This document shows, piece after piece, positions 53,648 through 56,765 of a DNA stretch of 56,765 nucleotides. The translations under genes and the position numbers were made by a program. Each line of letters starts with the position of its first letter. The first letter of the stretch is position 1. Source of the DNA: Pseudomonadota bacterium (lineage in GTDB: Bacteria > Pseudomonadota > Alphaproteobacteria > Acetobacterales > Acetobacteraceae); assembly GCA_021798915.1 (NCBI GenBank), contig JAJZBM010000018.1:1-56765 (forward strand), written 5' to 3'. The notes beneath the pieces are model-generated. The model did not search any database. It was not told the origin of the DNA and saw only the letters and a list, made by a program, of their open reading frames with translations.

Positions 53648-55262
53648 CGGCGGGGCGCGCGAGCGCCGCCTCGATCAGCGCGATGGTCTCGGCACGCCCG
53701 TAGATCGCGACGAAATTGCCGAAACGCGGCCCCTCCGCCTGGCCGAGCAGGACTTGATAGAGCGTGCCGAACCAGGCGCGGAGATCGGGGAAAGGGTGCC
53801 GCTTGCCGATGTCATAGAGCAGGGTCTGGATCGCCGTCTCGTCAGCGTCCGCCGCCAGAAGCGGGAGTTCTGCCGCCAGTTCCGCGAGCGCCGCGCGTTC
53901 GAGCGCGGTGGGGGGGCGATGGCGTTTCGCCGGGCGGATGAAATCACGATAATAGGCGAGCGCGTGCTCGACGAGGCGGGCGAGCAGCGGATTGCCCTCC
54001 GGCGTCGCCGCCGGCGCGTAGCGGCGGATGAAGCTCCAGAGAATATCGCCGCGCTCGGCATTGACCACCGCGGCGAGGTTGAGGAGCAGCGTGAACGAGA
54101 GCGGCACGTCTTCGTCCGGGATGTGGCCGGCGCCGATATGCCAGACCGGATTGGCCATCAGTGCCGCCCCTTCCTGCCCCCCCCCTTCCTGGCCATGTGC
54201 GCGGTCGAGATTGGCGACGTATTCATCGACGGCGCGCGGGATGACATCGAAATAGAGCCGCTTGGCGCGCTGCGGCGCGTTGTACATGAATTGCGCCAGC
54301 GATTCCGGCGGCGCATAGCGCAGCCAATCCTCGACCGAGAGCCCGTTGCCCTTCGATTTACTGATCTTCTGGCCGTTTTCGTCGAGAAATAATTCATAGG
54401 TCAGGGATTCGGGCGGCGCCGCGCCGAGGATACGGCAGATCTTGCCGCTCAGGCGCACGCTGTCGATCAGATCCTTGCCCGACATTTCGTAATCGACACC
54501 GAGCGCAAACCAGCGCATCGCCCAGTCGGCCTTCCATTGCAGCTTGCAATGCCCGCCTGTCGCCAGGGTTTCGTAGGATTTGCCGCTGTCGGGGTCGCGC
54601 CAGACGACGGTTCCGGCGTCGCGGTCGATTTTCTCGAGTGCGACCTGCATGACGACGCCGGTTTCGGGATGGATGGGGAGAACGGGCGCATAGGTCGCGC
54701 GGCGGTCGGGGCCGAGTGTCGGGAGAATGACCGCCATCACCTCGTCATAGACTTCGAGCAGACGCAGCAGCGCGTCATCGAACCGCCCGGCAGTGTAATA
54801 ATCGGTCGCCGAAGCGAATTCGTAGTCGAAGCCGAACCTGTCGAGAAACCCCTGCAAGCGGGCGTTGTTATGGGCGCCGAAGCTCCGATGGGTGCCGAAC
54901 GGGTCGGGAATCCGGGTCAGCGGCTTGCCGAGATGCGCCGCCAGCATGTCGCGGTTGGGCACGTTGTCCGGCACTTTGCGCAGGCCATCCATGTCGTCGC
55001 TGAAGGCGAGCAGGCGGGAGGGGAGGCCGGTGAGGACGCCGAACGCATGACGCACCCAGGAGGTGCGGGCGACCTCGCCGAAGGTACCGATATGCGGCAG
55101 GCCGGAGGGGCCGTAGCCGGTCGCGAACAGCGCCCGTTGCCCGCCGGTTCGGGCGAGCCGCGCCGCGACCTTGGCGGCTTCCTCGAACGGCCATGCTTTG
55201 GGCGGCTCGATGAGCCTCGGGGGAGGGGAGGGCGGCGCCATGTTGCGAAATGTGTCAGTCAT
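53637..55262 (-). CDS. lysS: Class I lysyl-tRNA synthetase
   Basis: 541 residues. HIGH-like [16 protein letters not shown] near residue 50 and KMSKS-like [11 protein letters not shown] show a class I synthetase, the archaeal-type LysRS used by alphaproteobacteria. [21 protein letters not shown] is also typical. It makes Lys-tRNA, the substrate of MprF, which is encoded directly downstream with an 11-base overlap. ATG 55262 is the first of two starts; MAPPS seven codons later is possible. Confidence 0.94.
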   Translation of the reverse strand: MTDTFRNMAPPSPPPRLIEPPKAWPFEEAAKVAARLARTGGQRALFATGYGPSGLPHIGTFGEVARTSWVRHAFGVLTGLPSRLLAFSDDMDGLRKVPDNVPNRDMLAAHLGKPLTRIPDPFGTHRSFGAHNNARLQGFLDRFGFDYEFASATDYYTAGRFDDALLRLLEVYDEVMAVILPTLGPDRRATYAPVLPIHPETGVVMQVALEKIDRDAGTVVWRDPDSGKSYETLATGGHCKLQWKADWAMRWFALGVDYEMSGKDLIDSVRLSGKICRILGAAPPESLTYELFLDENGQKISKSKGNGLSVEDWLRYAPPESLAQFMYNAPQRAKRLYFDVIPRAVDEYVANLDRAHGQEGGGQEGAALMANPVWHIGAGHIPDEDVPLSFTLLLNLAAVVNAERGDILWSFIRRYAPAATPEGNPLLARLVEHALAYYRDFIRPAKRHRPPTALERAALAELAAELPLLAADADETAIQTLLYDIGKRHPFPDLRAWFGTLYQVLLGQAEGPRFGNFVAIYGRAETIALIEAALARPADAA

Positions 55263-55289
55263 GAACGCAAGCTAGAAACCGCTCCGATA

Positions 55290-55317
55290 TTGGTCAATCC
55301 GCAAGACGCCTTATAAT
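55290..55317 (+). promoter_or_regulatory. Promoter positioned for a leaderless transcript of the DinG-like gene
   Basis: A perfect -10 TATAAT (55312-55317) with TTGGTC 16 bases upstream (55290-55295). The ATG at 55324 begins exactly where transcription should start, and no Shine-Dalgarno precedes it. Confidence 0.5.
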
Positions 55318-55323
55318 TCGGCA

Positions 55324-56765
55324 ATGTCACGACCAAATCCGCCGGACTCCCCGCCGCAATCCCCGCCCGCGCCGCTACGCTCGGCCCCCGCTCTGGTCGC
55401 GGCCGAGGGGCGGGCAGCGCTACTGATCCCGGCGGGGGAGATCATCGCCGGGCCGCCCGAGACCGTCGCCCATCGTCTCGCCGCTCTGCCGCCGCCGCTC
55501 CTCGTTCATGCCCCGGCGACCTGGCGGCGGCTTGGCATACGGCCGCGGCCGGCGCTCGATCTTCTCGAGCTTTTCGCTTTCGTCCACCCGGCGCGGGCAG
55601 TGGTGCCGACGCCGCGCGGCCTGGCGATTTTTTGTGATCTGCCGCCGCTCGGCCCCGATCCCGCCGATCAGGTCGGCGCGCTCGCGCGCTTTGCTTGCGC
55701 CCTGCTCGCCGATCTCGCCCGCGCCCGCCGCTTGCCGCAAAACCGCGATGCCGCGTCGCTTGCCGCCGGGCTCGGGCGTGATGGCTGGCCATGGGCGGCG
55801 GCGGTGCTCGCTGCCCTCGCCGAGCCAGCGGCGCTTCCCGCGACCGAGGCGCTGGCGATCTGGCGGCGCTTGCCGGAATGGCCGGAGACGCCGCCACCGC
55901 CACCACCTTCCGCCCATCCGGTCGGCGCCGCCGAGGCGCGGCGGCGGCTGGCCGAAATCCTCGGCGCCAAAGCCGAGGCGCGGCCCGGCCAATCCGACTA
56001 TGCCGCCGCCGCGACCGAAGCTTTCGCACCCCGCGCCGAGCGTGGCGCGCCGCATCTCGTGCTCGCCGAGGCCGGCACCGGCACCGGCAAGACCCTCGGC
56101 TATCTCGCCCCGGCCAATCTCTGGGCGCAACGCAACCACGGCCCGGTCTGGATCAGCACTTTCACCCGCCATCTGCAGCGCCAGATCGAGGGCGAACTCG
56201 CCCGCGTCTACCCCGATCCGGCGGCGCGGCGGCGGCTTTCGGTGGTGCGCAAGGGGCGGGAGAATTATCTCTGTCTGCTCAATTTTCAGGACGCGGCGCA
56301 GGGCATGGGGCTCACCGTGTCTTCGCTCGCGCTCGGCCTCGTTGCGCGCTGGGCGCTCGCGACCGGCGATGGCGACATCCAGGGCGGCGATCTTCCCGGC
56401 TGGTTCGCGGAACTCTTCGGCCAGGGCGCGATCCTCGGGCTCGCTGACCGGCGCGGCGAGTGCATCCACGCCGCCTGCGCGCATTGGCGGCGCTGCTTCG
56501 TCGAACACGCCATCCGCCGTGCCGAGGGCGCCGAGTTGGTGATCGCCAATCACGCTTTGGTGATGAACCAGGCGGCGCATTTTTGGAACTGGGGCGAAGG
56601 CACGGAGGAGGGCACGGTTCCAACCCGCTATGTCTTCGACGAGGGCCATCATCTGTTCGACGCCGCCGATGCCGCCTTCGCCGCCGTGCTGTCGGGGGTG
56701 GAGGCGGCGGAATTGCGCCGCTGGCTGCTCGGCGCCGAGGGCGCGCGCTCGCGGGCGCGGGGGCT
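55324..56765 (+). CDS. DinG/XPD-family ATP-dependent DNA helicase, N-terminal part (cut by window edge)
   Basis: 480 codons are visible and the frame runs off the right edge. After a ~220-residue N-terminal domain (LLIPAGEIIAGPPETVAHRLAALPP, FCDLPPLGPDP) the helicase core starts with RPGQSDYAAAATEAF and Walker A AEAGTGTGKTLGYLAPA. Four cysteines (ENYLC, GECI, HAAC, RRC) between the Walker boxes fit the 4Fe-4S cluster of DinG/XPD helicases, followed by VIANHALVMNQ and the DEAH-type box FDEGHHLFDAAD. These enzymes unwind damaged or structured DNA 5'-3'. No stop is seen, so completeness cannot be judged. Confidence 0.9.
   Translation, partial: MSRPNPPDSPPQSPPAPLRSAPALVAAEGRAALLIPAGEIIAGPPETVAHRLAALPPPLLVHAPATWRRLGIRPRPALDLLELFAFVHPARAVVPTPRGLAIFCDLPPLGPDPADQVGALARFACALLADLARARRLPQNRDAASLAAGLGRDGWPWAAAVLAALAEPAALPATEALAIWRRLPEWPETPPPPPPSAHPVGAAEARRRLAEILGAKAEARPGQSDYAAAATEAFAPRAERGAPHLVLAEAGTGTGKTLGYLAPANLWAQRNHGPVWISTFTRHLQRQIEGELARVYPDPAARRRLSVVRKGRENYLCLLNFQDAAQGMGLTVSSLALGLVARWALATGDGDIQGGDLPGWFAELFGQGAILGLADRRGECIHAACAHWRRCFVEHAIRRAEGAELVIANHALVMNQAAHFWNWGEGTEEGTVPTRYVFDEGHHLFDAADAAFAAVLSGVEAAELRRWLLGAEGARSRARG

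Overview
The window is a GC-rich stretch of an alphaproteobacterial chromosome, most likely from the Acetobacteraceae or another Rhodospirillales family; that placement is an inference. It rests on a class I lysyl-tRNA synthetase, a separate F0 operon with both b and b' subunits, a full hpnA-G hopanoid operon, the aroE-coaE-dnaQ neighbourhood and tetrahydromethanopterin-type formaldehyde handling (Fae). I saw no rRNA, tRNA, CRISPR array, transposase or integrase.

Layout. 1-1000: glnK-amtB nitrogen sensing and uptake, reading leftward. 1-8.7 kb: a ubiquinone-type FAD hydroxylase, a small exported protein and a three-gene tripartite RND efflux operon with overlapping genes. 8.7-14 kb: a visibly AT-richer island with a promoter/operator dyad, a 1,228-residue three-domain glycosyltransferase with a repetitive coiled coil, and a partner methyltransferase. 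14-18.6 kb: an exported four-cysteine protein and a leftward RbsBAC-type sugar ABC transporter. 18.9-21.8 kb: an aromatic amino acid operon (degenerate P-protein, HisC-type aminotransferase, TyrA). 21.9-25.1 kb: atpI-B-E-F'-F plus a putative lipoprotein. 25.2-30.5 kb: mixed metabolism (2-hydroxyacid dehydrogenase, Fae, class III aminotransferase, MFS pump, and an Ala-rich protein behind a sigma-54 promoter).

30.5-41.4 kb is the metabolic core of the window. The hpnA-B-C-D-E-F-G operon converts farnesyl diphosphate through presqualene diphosphate, hydroxysqualene and squalene to hopene, and begins side-chain processing. It continues with a short gap into aroE-coaE-dnaQ. A divergent HpnL-like membrane protein faces it. 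41.5-48.7 kb holds prpD-prpC, a histone H1-like DNA-binding protein, a P1 peptidase, lepA and a phasin. 48.8-55.3 kb holds a DctPQM TRAP transporter converging on an lysS-mprF operon whose mprF appears to have lost its catalytic end at the junction. The right edge enters a DinG-type helicase that is cut by the window and may be translated from a leaderless mRNA.

Most novel-looking items: the truncated mprF fused into the dctM antisense strand, the degenerate chorismate mutase/prephenate dehydratase, the giant glycosyltransferase, a pair of hairpin-rich interspersed repeats, an N-terminally extended Fae, and a near-consensus sigma-54 promoter in front of an unknown Ala/Gly/Ser-rich protein.
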